A DNA stretch of 64,000 nucleotides from Liolophura sinensis (Eukaryota > Mollusca > Polyplacophora > Chitonida > Chitonidae): contig NC_088300.1 of assembly GCF_032854445.1 (NCBI RefSeq), positions 21,931,608-21,995,607 of the forward strand. The letters run 5' to 3'. The position numbers were made by a program, and so were the translations under genes. Below the pieces are notes generated by a model. It worked only from the letters and a program-made list of their open reading frames with translations. It was not told the DNA's origin and did not search any database. Within the stretch, counting starts at the first letter, position 1. The number at the start of each line of letters is the position of its first letter. This document shows positions 49,530-62,800 of the stretch, in pieces.

Positions 49530-52500
49530 ATGACGCTGTGGGTGGTGACTCTGTTGACGGTCATCGTCACTCTGGTCAGCGCACAAGAGCTGCTGAAAAA
49601 TTCCGGATTTGAGACCTTGTCTGACTGGAACTGTTGGTCAATCCACTGTGAGCTGACCACTGACCATCACGTAGGAAGCCATGCACTGAAAGTTACACAG
49701 AGGTCAGTTTAGAAATGAAAAAGAATCCATTTGCATAAAAAAGTCCATTTGCATAAGGTATATCGTATTCCTGACGAAGAAAATCTAAAGGAAACATTAC
49801 GAGTCGAAATATTCAAATAAATTCTTAAATAGAGGAATTAAGATAGATTCTGAGATCCTATATATGCAATACAGATGTACTGGCTTCAGCAGAGTACCAC
49901 CAAATGACCTTGATTCTTTCAGGAAGTTATACTACCAAGGTCCAAGCCAGACGGTCCCTACTGTAGCAGGACGGGTGTATCACTTGGAGGCCTGGGTGAA
50001 AATGATCAATGACAATAGTAACATTCAGCATATTGAGATTGCAGTGGACCATCAGCTTCAGAATGGTATATGTATATCTTACTGTGGGATTTCACATGAG
50101 CATCACTATGGTAGCCTACAGAAAAGAAGAGGGGCTCCACATAAAATACGTCAAAATTACTGGTTCTTTACTTCTGCGACATTGATAAGGTGTTTCCTGA
50201 TGGTGCGGTAAAATATGTCAGTAAGACAAAGGAGAAAGGGCTTAAAAGCACTGACAGTGATTTCACGGAATGCAACGAAACTTTCGGAAGATATTTCGAT
50301 TTACTTTTTAATAAAAGATCGTTACTGTAGCAAGATGTAGTCTCAAGTATACTGCATTGAACTCAGCTCTTGACTCTATCGTGCTGTCTTAGATAACCCC
50401 TCTGTGCCTATAGGATTACTTCCTCTCTGATTGTACGTTGGGGGTGGGAGGGTGGGTTTTAGGGTCAGTAAGCTGCAAGTAATGCCCAGGTTTTAACCAA
50501 AAAATGGATAGTACATCCTCGCCAGGTGGCTTATTCTCTTATATAGATTAACGTTCTTCTTCACTCATGCAATAGTTATGGTTTTCACTGTGGAATTTCT
50601 CACTGACCCAGGAGTTCAAGTCCAGCTTTTTCTGGTTTCCTCTATATGGGACATATAGTATGTCGCAACCTGCGGATGGTCGTGGGTTTCCTCCATGCTC
50701 TGCCTGGTTTCCGACCATAAGTCGTCGTATAAGTGAAATATTCTTGAGTATGGGGAAAAACACCAATCAAGAAAATAAATAGTAATGCCCGTTCTTTCTG
50801 AATGATATAATATGTGGAACAAAGTCCAGTGTTACCGCCATGTAAGTACACAAATATACCTGTGCATATAGTACAATCTGTGTAAGTGCTTACTTATCAC
50901 TGATGCTTTCTCGTCATGTACAGGTCACCATAGTTACGATACGATATCCTCGCGAATTCCCGTCTCCATAAAGACTGGTTGGATACATCTGTCTGGAGAA
51001 ATGGCGGTTCCGCATGGTAAGTTAGTGGCAACAATCTAGTCTTAGCCACTGGAGAAGTTGTATCTATCTAAAAACTTTACGATATTAGTCGTTTACAAGC
51101 ATTGCATCTTTGCGTCGTACATTAGGCTGTAGGTGGCCTCAGCTTGTACTGTGTTGCTTAACCGATCGAAAACAATTCCCACAAGACAAGTTTAAGAAAA
51201 AGTTTAAGGCATTGTGAAGAGTTTTCTTATAGTTACACGGATGTAAGGGTGAAATACTTTTGAGAGTATATTTCGTAAGCATTTCTTACATGTCTAAATA
51301 TGTACTCAAGGCAGCATGCTAAATTGGCAACTACCATTTGCCAGCTGTCACACTGTCATCGCCGCTTTGGTTTTTCTCTCTATGCTGTACGTCTTAATAA
51401 TATATGTCCTCATTTGGTGTTAGAGCTGTTCTCTTTTTTTCCCTTTTCAGAGATGAAGACCAGTCGGATCTACTTCCAGGGCCCTGAACCTGGCCTTGGT
51501 TTTCTCGTTGACGACGCTTCCATGACAGAGATCCACGTCAACAACAACAACTGGGTGGCCGAGGCAAACGCCAGGATAGACAAAATACGGAAAAGTAACA
51601 TTCACGTCAAGTAAGTGCAGTTTTGTTAACAATTACTAAAAACACATTTTTTATGAAGCAATAAATAACCAGTTTTTGGATAGTCGTTTTTTTATACTTG
51701 ATTCTTTGCAATCTTTTTCTACAGATATTACTAAATCATCGTCTGAATTTGACTTTCCGTTGTCTTCATCTTAAATTACAATGCATTGAAGATCACTTAA
51801 ACTTAAACTAGGTACTTTCATTTTAATGTTTATCACAGCTTTACATTTGTTTTCATTTTATTATAGGGTTACTAGAGACAGTGGCGTGGATGCAAATTCT
51901 ATTACCGTTGAAGTAAGCTATTTGGGAAGTCATTTTTACACTATGTTAGAATTACGTTCGTAGGAAATCATTTCGTGAACTGATCTTTGACCTTATACAT
52001 TACTCATTTTCGTAACGAAGGTATGCTCAGTATTCAATCTTGTCACGTTTCGTTAGTGTTCATAGGAATATTCAAAACAATACCTAGAAAAATTCCTAGA
52101 TAATGCAGATGTTAAAACCATATGGTGTCATGGTAGTTCTCAACTTCTGCTTCGAAAACTTGTGAGTTTAAAGACTTAGTCTACTGTTAAAAGGGTCTCT
52201 TATTTTTTCTCATTAGATCAAGCAGAAAAGACACTCGTTTCCCTTCGGCTCGACAGTCGTTGCCTGGTTGATGAATAAAAACAACAGTGGATCTGATCAG
52301 AAATATCGTCAATTTATCTTCGACAATTACAACTGGGCAGTGTTAGAAAACGCCCTGAAATGGCCACAACTAGAGAAATCCCGTGTACGTATTCAGCGTC
52401 AGGGTTCAAACTTGTTACAGAGCGTTTCATTGGTCAAAAACGGATACTTAAGCCCAAACGTTAATAAAGTTGTGCTTATTTGATTAGGGTTTAGGATCAC

Positions 52501-55500
52501 TTTCAACATTATTCTGTCAAAGATCCTATCAGGAATGTGTCTGTTTGTATAAAAGATGTCTCTCTGTATAAAAGACTATGATTCGCTGTAACGACATGGC
52601 AAAGACACTGGGGAAACCACCCGACAGAATAGTTACACTGCCGTGAACAGTACTTGAATTTATCCGTTGATCTCTTACAGGGGCATGTGGATTACAGTGT
52701 AGCAGAAGCAGCTCTACGCAGGATGAGAAGTCACGGGTAACGTATGAATTTGATATGTAGAGAAAGAAGGCTTCATAGTTTTAATAAAACAGAAGCACGT
52801 TTTTACTTCGTACTTCGTCTTGTACAGACACACCCACGACATCCCTTTGTTTCGTCATAACCGATGAAATCGGTTATACATCTACCCACGTTATACATCT
52901 ATTATTCTACGCGGAAGAGTGATTTTTGCGAACATGTTTCTAGGCTTTAGTTTCTCGATAATGCTTCTTTAAATTGCCTTCGTTGTCCAGAAATTTTATT
53001 TATTCTAGTTAATTACACATACATTGTTTAACAAAGAAATCTTTTCAAAATTAGGATCAAAGTTCGAGGCACAACTTTGATATGGGGCGCACAGGAGCGG
53101 AACGTGCCCTCCTGGGTACTTCCCTTGCCTCTAAGCGAGATTCAAGCGGAAGTTAACAAACACATCCAGAACACCGTGACGCATTTCAAGGACCTGTGAG
53201 TATAGTCTACATATACATACCTTGGATAATTTTTCCTCCCTATCTAAGTTATTAACGTCTAATGAGTGTCATGACCGCATAAAGCAGTATTTTTGTCAAA
53301 TAGAAGGTTTCCTAATTGGTGAACAACATTGGAACAATTACATCTGTCATTAGAAGTGTGTGACCGTTCCTGGTACTAAAACGGTTAAAAATGAAATACC
53401 GTCACATTCTCTTGTAAAATCTCCCTCAAAAAACTGTTTTCCCCAAAGGGTAGAACATTGGGACGTGAACAACGAGTTACTTCACGGTCAGTACTACGAG
53501 AACAAATTCCACGACCTGGATTATAGCAAGAAGATTTTCCGTCTGGTCCATCAGTACGACCCGGATGTCAAACTGTTCCTCAACGATTATGACGTCGTTG
53601 CTGGCGGAGGTCATACGGAGGTGAACAATGTTCTTTGTCGCATAAAAAGTGCTTCGCATTGCTGTTTGATGTAAATACAGGTTTCTCTTACAAAGTTCTA
53701 AAATACCGTTGCAACAAGTGATAATTGATTTAATATGTGTACCTGTTGCACCAGTTTTTTTTTTTTTGCTCGACGAAGTCTTTTTTGGTTTTCAGGTGAA
53801 ATTGAACCATAAATATTAGGCGATCACATTTATTTTATTCATTATTCATTTGTATATATTATGCATAGTGCCTGCGCGGATGTAGATTAGTGGACAGACG
53901 TTTGTATATATTGTATGGTTCGGCTGCACCCATAAATCTACACCATCTATTGACAGGCTTACTTCACACAAGCTAAGGACTTCAAAGCATCCAATACATA
54001 CATAGGTGGCCTTGGACTACAGTGTCATTTTAATTCACCACCGGTCCCCACGCTAATGAAGGTATGTACACCATGTATAACGTGATGTAACTTGTTACAG
54101 AGATGGATTCCCATTTTGACTGCATTATCCTAGAGGACTCGATGCATCGGCAATAAAACGCGAATTGGTGAACAAAACTACATGTCACTGTCTTAATCTC
54201 GATTATTACTGATATGCTTTATTTGGTTTCCAAGTTCAAAGCTCAAGTAACAATTTACTCGTGCTTTTGAAACATGATCTGCATATAGAGAAATTCTACT
54301 TATTTATAGTTTGTAAAAGTAATTAAACTCCGCTAAAATGTTTTAAGCTCGCCATTGATATTCCAATTTGTTTCGGGCTGATGATTCCGAATCTGTTTTG
54401 TTTCTCTTTTTTTGGGCTGTATTTATAATTTTTTGAGATATAGTGGAAAAAAAAAGGAATTTATTGCTTTGAAGTTACGCAATTTACATGGCCTGTAAGT
54501 AGAAACAATAAGAGCTAGAATTTGCGATTTGCGCCAAATTCTAGCCCGAAGATATGCTTTTTTCTTGATGGTTGTACCTTTTTAAGTTACCATGAGTAGT
54601 TTTCTAGTTTCAAGCATTTAAATGACATAACCCAATTTCAGAAACAGAAATTTAAGCCCATTCATTAACAAAGAATGAGAAGGTAAGTAGACAAGCATAT
54701 GCTCTTTAACTGCCTAGTTTACTTTCCACGATTTTCCGTCATTTAACTACGCATCTTAATATAACAGAATAACTGCGTTAATGAACGGCTGTTGCAACTC
54801 TGACGTGTCACAAATAGCTCTGTAATGGAGTAAAAGTTGTGAAAGGCCTCACAGCAGGCAGTTCTAATTTATTTATTTGCTTGGCGTTTTACGTTTTACT
54901 TGGCCTTACACGTTGACGATGCATTCTTTTTAATTAATGTACTTTTCTTTATCTAATAGCAAAGACTCGACAGACTTGCAGAAGCTGGAGTTCCGCTATG
55001 GGCCACAGAACTGGATGTGATGAGCGATGATGAGCATCAGAGGGCTGACCAGTACGAGACGGCTTACCGGATGTTGTTTTCGCACCCAGCAGTAGAGGGC
55101 ATTCTGACCTGGGGCTTCTGGAGTGAGCATCACTGGAGAGGGGAAGCCGCGGCTCTGGTGTCAGGACCTGAGTTTAGGGTAAATTGCCTACGTATTAGAA
55201 ACAATTATCCAATCTGGAGCATGGTTGAATCTTTTTTCTCGTGATCCAATATAACTGGTTCGGCGGGTGATAGGCGAGCTGCAGTGTTTTTCTTTGTCTT
55301 AGGTATAGAAACATCTGCAGTCAAAGCGCAGCCGAGACATTTAACGCCATCATTGAAAAGTGTTGAATGCCTCTTTTACTTCCGCGCTTCCGTTTCATTC
55401 AAATAGTTTTTGTAGTTTTTTTTTCTGGATAGGGCTATTATTTATATGTCTCGTTTTGACGTACAGGTGAATGCTGCTGGGCAAAGGGTTCTTCATCTGT

Positions 55501-55685
55501 TGAACAAGGAATGGCGGACCGATGACAGCCGTCCTCTCTCAAATGGTTCCTCCTACACGGTTCGTGGTTTCCATGGGGACTATGAGGTGAAGGTCAAGGT
55601 CAACGGACACACCGTGCAGACAAAGCAGATGATTCTGGGGAAAAGTGACGTGAACTTAAATTTAAACGTGGAAGGCGGTCATTGA
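49530..55685 (+). CDS. GH10 gene C: secreted endo-beta-1,4-xylanase-family protein, complete, 12 exons, 564 aa
   Basis: Exons 49530-49702, 49923-50065, 50924-51016, 51451-51610, 51867-51912, 52217-52384, 52681-52736, 53055-53195, 53449-53620, 53957-54061, 54960-55178, 55467-55685 join in frame (1695 nt) with AG/GT borders. Residues 1-18 are a signal peptide (MTLWVVTLLTVIVTLVSA). Residues about 19-165 form a CBM4_9-like module (GFETLSDWNCW, W.HLSGE, FLVDDASMTE). The GH10 barrel follows (RIDKIRKSNIHVKV, FDNYNWAVLEN, LFLNDYDVV). Acid/base is Glu336 in WDVNNELLHG (53474-53476) and nucleophile Glu436 in WATELDV (55008-55010). The WGFWSEHHW segment closes the active site. Residues about 485-564 are a small beta domain (VRGFHGDYEVKVKVNG). 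The motifs resemble plant-type GH10 more than bacterial ones. The usual RGH before the LIW motif is RGT here. Predicted role: extracellular cleavage of xylan-type beta-1,4 links, probably digestive (inference). Confidence 0.94.
50615..50782 (+). mobile_element. SINE family 1, 5'-truncated copy
   Basis: CCTGCGGATGGTCGTGGGTT, TCCTCCATGCTCTGCCTGG and CGTCGTATAAGTGAAATATT lead to TTGAGTATGGGGAAAAACAC and an AAATAAAT tail, in intron 2 of gene C. Confidence 0.8.
54867..54903 (-). mobile_element. SINE family 1 tail fragment
   Basis: TTTATTTATTTGCTTGGCGT followed by TTTACGTTTTACT matches the inverted 3' tail only, 57 bp upstream of exon 11 of gene C. Confidence 0.55.
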
Positions 55686-55695
55686 AAACGCTACA

Positions 55696-55701
55696 AATAA
55701 A
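55696..55701 (+). terminator. Poly(A) signal of gene C
   Basis: Canonical AATAAA, 11 bp after the stop codon of gene C. Confidence 0.75.
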
Positions 55702-56853
55702 ACTTTAATATCCAAACATTGTCTTGGGGCTGTGATGTCACAAGTGCGAGGCTGTAGTCCAAGTACACTGACTGGTAGATTGAAAAATAGTTGGATACGC
55801 TATGACCATGGCTGCTCAACCTTTAGCCAGATATCTCGCAGTTCGCCGGAGTGATGAAGAACAGACTGTAGCCCGAATGTGCACTCTGTTTATCTCTAGG
55901 TGGTTAAATCCACGCCGTAAGATCCCCTCTTCCATTACCCACTCACATTTAATTTTATAACAAACCGGGCAATGCTCTGCCAAAAACCTGTGTTCCAAGC
56001 AAAGGCTAAAGCCGAGCTGTGTTTGAACAAGCAATCTCAAAGACATGTTAACAGATGTTTAATGTGGCACTTGGGCAGTCAAAGCTACCTTACTCTCCCT
56101 GCACAGCCGTCTTTTTCGACATTCCAACATTTTGCTGAAACATTGCGATCTGCCTATGTTTTGAGTGACTGGTGATGTGACAAAAGGAAGAAAAGCCTCA
56201 CGTGTGGCATGCGTTTACCAAAGTATATTGGTTTTAGCTGAAGTTTACAGTTAGTCATAGCCATGAAAATTGTATGCAGTGCTTTCTATGTGAATACTGT
56301 ACAACATCTCGTGTAAAAAAACAACCTTCCAGCTTGTTGTCAGACATAGAACACAGAATAGGTTATGTTTGCCGGTCGTTAACACTAACAATAATCTGAT
56401 TTGGTACTACTTGCAATAGACGGCTCGTTGACGAATCTTGCTGCAAGAAAGGTTTGTACTCTGCTAGAGGCTTCGTAATCTCCCTTGCTGACTTGAAAAG
56501 CATACTTCAAATTGTTCAGAAGCCCACTCTTTCGACAGCCAATGACACTGCGTCCCGCATACTTCCGTCAGAGGATAAATCATATAAGATTTATGATGCC
56601 CTTCATAAATATATACAGCTACATTTTTTTTTAGTCCAAGGTCACAAATTCATGAAACATTTTTTTATTTATTTTTAACCATGGTGAAACCTAGACGCAG
56701 GCTATAAGGTTGATTTTATAGATAATGTGCGTTTTTATAGATAATATGCGTGGGAAGTTAACAAATGGCAGGTGACACTAGGTTATCGGTGCTGAGAATT
56801 TTGCTAATGTATACGTAGTTCCTCACACATCGGATCAGTTGTAAGATTTGAGA
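55702..56853. other. Short spacer between genes C and D
   Basis: About 1.15 kb with no gene or named repeat. Near 56731-56775 a TTTTATAGATAAT(G/A)TGCG unit occurs twice in tandem. Its TATAGATAA cores lie about 85-120 bp upstream of the gene D ATG and could serve as TATA-like elements; this rests only on motif and position. The closeness of the two genes fits recent tandem duplication. Confidence 0.5.
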
Positions 56854-59800
56854 ATGAGGACCCCACTGCTTTTAGTGGTGATTACCGCCGTTCTTGTTGG
56901 CGGACAAGAGATTCTGAAAAACCCGGGCTTTGAAACCTTGTCTGACTGGGACTGCTGGTCAATCCACTGTGAGCTGACCACTGACCATCACGGAGGAAGC
57001 CATGCGCTGAGCGTTACTGAACGGTAAAGCAAATAGTTTACTGCATGTTGCAGGCAGAATGTACATCACAGATTATAAGTAATACACTATAAAAAGTCAG
57101 TCGACACCACCTCATCGAAAATGGTAAATTAAATTGTGGCACCATTTGTTTATTTAAATCTATGCGTCTAAACAGACATTCATATACCAGTTGTCAACCA
57201 CTAAGGACGTATAACGCAACCAAAGAACTAAGAAAGTCTATAAAGTACAAAAATAGGACGGACTCATGCAAAAAGAAGCAGTCGACAGTTTTCAAAGATG
57301 TTGGAAAGCCATACTGAGCTGAAATTTGACGGATCCGTTGCTCAGACCTGTCGCTTGTCAGTCATTATGTATCAGCTGGTCCAGTTATATACTCCAAGCT
57401 TAAAAAAACTGTTCTTTGTAGCTGGTCGACATGTATGGCAGAGCAAGTTATCTGTCAAAGATAAATGTAGGCTTTATTAGTGACAAGTTTGCATATTATT
57501 ACCAAATAAAAGAGAAAGAATTAATTTGGCGTCGTGGCGAAACTGTCTGCCCGGATTATTGCAGACTAAGGCTACTGATTGGTTAATGTGTGCTGCGTCA
57601 AACATCATGTCATTCTCTGAAAAGTGTTTAAAAGTGTTTCAAAAGTCAAGCAGCTCGATCCAGATTCAAGGCTGTCATATATTTTTGAATTTTTTTTTTG
57701 CCTTCTTTCGACGTCTCCTGACCATTATCTTGCCCATAAGAATGTTGACAAGCAGCCTCCTGAAGTAGTGAAGTAATGGCCGTAAAGAGCGGGGTTTCAG
57801 CTGAAACAGTCTTTGTGGATAGTCATTAGACTCATTCTTGTCTTGGTAGAAAAAAGTATTACCAGGGTCCGAGTCAGACAGTTCCTACGGTGGAAGGACG
57901 AGTGTACCATGTGCAGGCCTGGGTGAAAATGATCAACGACAACAGTAACATCCAGCACATTGAATTGATGGTGAACCACTTACTGAAGAATGGTAAGCAT
58001 TCAGCCAATCAGAATGTCACGAAGTTAGCATGGATTTTCGTAATCTAGTACCTTGATTATTATTATTATTATAATTGTTATATTATATTTGTTCTTGAGG
58101 ATACTGAATAACATCTGATCTTGTATTTATGATTTGTCTTTATAATAGTACTCTTTTGTAAAATCTTGTAAAAGCTCCATCTAGATCCTTTGATGTTTGC
58201 TTAGCAGAATTTCTTTCGATAGTGACTCGTGTAACCTATGCAGATGCTGAAATTTTGATCGATCTGCTTTCATTTACTGTTTGTTCAGGACACAATAACT
58301 ACGACACAGTCTCAGCTCAAGTTCCCATCAGCACCAGATCAGGCTGGGTCTTCTTGTCTGGGGAAATGGTCGTTCCTCGGGGTCAGTATAACACTGCTTT
58401 ACTGAAGGCAGTTTGATTTGAAATGTGTAGCTGCGGAAATCAGATGACATTGCTTGTTGTAAAGGAAGACATTTCAGATAGAAAAGTAAACATTCAAACC
58501 AACAAACACCAAGCAAGCACACACACACATTACATGGACATAAAACAATAATCATGAAAGTAGTCAACGAATAGAAAGAAAAGGAAACATTCAACCCAAG
58601 CATCAAAACAACAGAAAACAACAATAAGCTCACACAGGACACAACAGCAAAATAATAACCATACCAGTAATTGACAAAAGAACAGAAAATTAAACATGCA
58701 GATTAACCAATAAACCATTTATTAGCAATGAAGCAAGAAGAGACCACCAAAAAAAAAGTGAAGTAAAGTGTAATCAGACCTAGCAATGAAACCAAATAGC
58801 GACATAAAACTGTTGGCACAAAAAAACTAACTAAACTAAATCATGGAAAATAACAATTATATTCAAGTAAAGGACAGATACACATGGCAGAGTAACCAGG
58901 CATCCGAACAACGAGAATCAAATAGCTTAAAGACAAAAGGCAAAACTTACGCAATGGTAATCAACTAGCGAAAAGGAACAGAAACTATAAAAATGCATGC
59001 AACTCACAGAAGTAATCTCGAGTTTTTGCAGTCCAAGATGGCAATCAAGCAAACAAACTGCTAAAAGTAAACATGTCTTGGGCTCAAACAACACGCGAAC
59101 AGGAACATGAAGAAAAATGGATCAAAAACAAAAGGGCAAAGGGAAAACAATAATGGCGGACAGAATAACTAAGTAATAAATAACAGGAAAGTACACAAAT
59201 GCAAAATCAAAACGAGTGCTACAAAACTCTATAGGGGGACTCCGTGGCTTAGTTGGTTAGCGCGCAAGTGCAGCGCAATGACCCTGGAGCCTCTCACCAA
59301 TGCGATCGCTGTGAGTTCAAGTCCAGCTTATGCTGGCTTCCTCTCCGGCAGTACGTGGGAAGATCTGACAGCAACCTGCGGATGGTCGTGGGTTTCCACC
59401 GGGTTCTGCCTGGTTTCCACCCACCATAATGCTGGCCGCCGTCATATAAGTGAAATATTCTTGAGTACGGCGTAAAACACTAATCAAATAAATAAATAAA
59501 TAAATAAATAAACAAGACTAAATAAATAAATAAATAGACAGCAACAGAAGGAAGGAAAGATGCAAGTAGGTACAGTTATGTTAATTTGCTATTCAGGATT
59601 GAAGAGAAGCCTGCTTTATTTCCAGGGCCCTGAACCGGGCCTTGGTTTTCTCGTTGACGACGCTTCCATGACGGAGATGCACATCGACAACAACAACTGG
59701 GTGGCCGAGGCAAACGCTAGGATAGATAAGATACGGAAAAGTAACATTCACGTCAAGTAAGCACAAAAATTCAAAGCAGTTCTATACCAAAGACAAAGGT

Positions 59801-62800
59801 AAATTCTCACCAATTTCACAAACGCATTTGTGCGTTCACGTTCAAAATTGTCTGTAACTGTACAGCAAGTTCAACTGAACTTATAACACAGCGTTTCGAA
59901 ATGATGATGGTTGATATTCACCAGCTGTATAGCTTATAACTTTGGAGTAAGTTCAGCTGTAACATATAACCCAGCGTTCCGAATTGATGAAGGTTGATAT
60001 TCACCAGCTGTATAGCTTATAACTTTGGAGTAAGTTCAGCTGTAACATATAACCCAGCGTTCCGAATTGATGAAGGTTGATATTCACCAGCTGTATAGCT
60101 TATAACTTTGGAGTAAGTTCAGCTGTAACATATAACCCAGCGTTCCGAATTGATGAAGGTTGATATTCACCAGCTGTATAGCTTATAACTTTGGAGTAAG
60201 TTCAGCTGTAACATATAACCCAGCGTTCCGAATTGATGAAGGTTGATATTCACCAGCTGTATGATTTGTAACTTTACAGTAGGTTCCACTATAACATATA
60301 ACACATCATTCCAGTGTAAAACACATACAGCGGTAAATGATGTAGGTTAACGTGCATCAAATGTATTATTATAAAAACTTATGCAGACTTACAGCTTCAT
60401 ATATTACAATTACTCACAGCTTCTAAATTTAAAATGAAAAGTTGGTAACAAAATTGTCAGCTGTAAACTGTTATTTTGTTGTTGAGATTAACGTAATTAA
60501 ATGTTGTAATTAAGTATAAACCATTCATTCAATCGTGATTTATTAATTCATATGATCTCTAGAGTTTCAACCGACAATGGCATGGATCCTAGCTCGGTGA
60601 CTGTTGAGGTAAGTTTGCGCTGTCGGTGGATTTCCTCATTATTTCGGTCATGCCAAGAAGGTGCCTTCATGTGGATGGCATGCTTCACTAATACGTCATG
60701 TTAAAGGCAAAGCCCTAGCATTATATACATGTATATGTGTCAGATAAAAGACCATTAAATTCTGTCTCGGAAAATAGTTTGACTTATTTCTTGGAATTTT
60801 CGACCCAGTAAAACTCATTTGAAACTTTGCATTCTATGATAGGCTTTCCTCATACCATAGTGGAACCAGTGTCGTCACATGAGCTTTTTGCCACTTGACA
60901 CACATAGACTACTAGATTTCATCATTCCAAATACTTCATTTAGTTATGAAAGTGTTCAGTAAATGGACCTTGAAACGAAATATTTAAAGCCAAGAATGCG
61001 GCTGCAACCCTGTGGGTCCCAACAGACACCGTAAAATCCTGTTTTAATTGCCCGGTTAGAAAACCTCTAGAAAATTACATTAAACAATTTTCCTGGACAG
61101 TGTTTAATGGTCATTTATCTAATCAATTCTTCATTTTAGTATTTGCCTTTAAAGACACCGTGTATAACGACTCACCTACGGACAATGCATCCTATTATAC
61201 TGAGAGAGTATGACTTTAAGCATCAGCAAATGAATCAAACAATCTTTTGCGGGACGAAAATACTCAGGTGAAGGATCGATATTCTGCTCGCATCAGTTGA
61301 AATATATATATAGTGAAAATCAACTTCAATGAGAGGCCCTAACGGGCTACTGAAAGAGGCTATACCGGTGATTTTTGGCGGAAAATCAATCAGCAGAAAT
61401 CCATTCGAGTTTTAACCATTACTTAAGAAAAGCCCATATAATTACCATCCGCAAAATATCAGCCTTTTATGTGGGCGTTTTACGATCCTCAATCGGGTAT
61501 AAAGTTCCTAAGATTTATACAGCGGGATGCATCATAACGGAAAACAAGAAACTTGTGGAAGTTCTACTGGGATGAACGGAAGAGTGGTTAGAGTTGGACC
61601 GTTTTCTTAAAAACGAAAAGGAGTTTTACGAATTTCCACAATTACATGAAGGTATTGGTCTCTTTTTAGATAACGCAGAAGAAACATTTGTTTCCTTTTG
61701 GCACGGCCGTCGTCGCCTCGTCGATGGGTAAAGATAACAGTGGGTCGGAACAGAAGTATCGACAATTTATATTCGACAATTACAACTGGGTGGTGTTGGA
61801 AAATTCCCTAAAATGGCCCAGCATGGAGAGAACAAGGGTAAATTCTTGTCTTTTACTAATGCTGCAGTTTACGTTATTCCCTGGAATTTTGGTCAGTTTA
61901 AATTTATAAATGATGCAAGGTTATTACTACTGGTAAGCGTTTAGGCACAGACCATTTAAAACCACGTACAAAACTACCATAATAAAATTTGTTTAAGTCT
62001 TATTTGACTGAATACTAGTATAATGTTGTAAACTGTTTGAATTCCAAGGTGAAGCTCTATATGGGTGACATCGACGTCACAGTCTTTTCGTCATCAAAAA
62101 CATCGTACATTACATGTTGGAATGGATCATTTATGTGTAGGAGTAGACATTTGCCAGGTAAATTTCACAACAAAAAGTGGGTTTTACATTACCTTCAAAC
62201 ATTATTTATAGGGTGAACGAAGCCTACGGTGCCATGGAATTCAAGCATTTAACTGCATTCTTTTCAGTCAAAAAATTAATATGGTTAGTTTTGGATATAA
62301 TTTCCACAGGTTTTTCTGCGGATGATTAAATATTTTTTGTTGGTCGTTTCTTTAAATACCATTCAAGTTAGACACTATAATGATGGACAACGCTAGAGGG
62401 AATATATTTTTAGAGGAGATCTGGTCTGGTTTAACATTATCATTATAACATCGATGTTACAGGGTCACGTGGATTACGCCACTTCGGAGACCGCCATTCG
62501 GAGGCTAAAGAGTCACGGGTATGTGAGAGAAAGTCAACATTTGTTTTAATGGATCATTGAAGTTAAGATACACAACAGTAGGCTTAACAGTAACTTTTTT
62601 ATAAACAAAAGTTTTCTGTTTTCAGAATCAAAGTTCGTGGTCACAACCTCATTTGGGGCGCGTCTCAACAGTTCACTCCGTCTTGGTTACTTCCCTTGCC
62701 TCAGAACGAGATCCAAGCAGAGGTTAACAAGCATATCAAAAACACAGTGACGCATTTTAAAGGCCTGTGAGTATATAGGGCCTATCATATAATCAACCAT

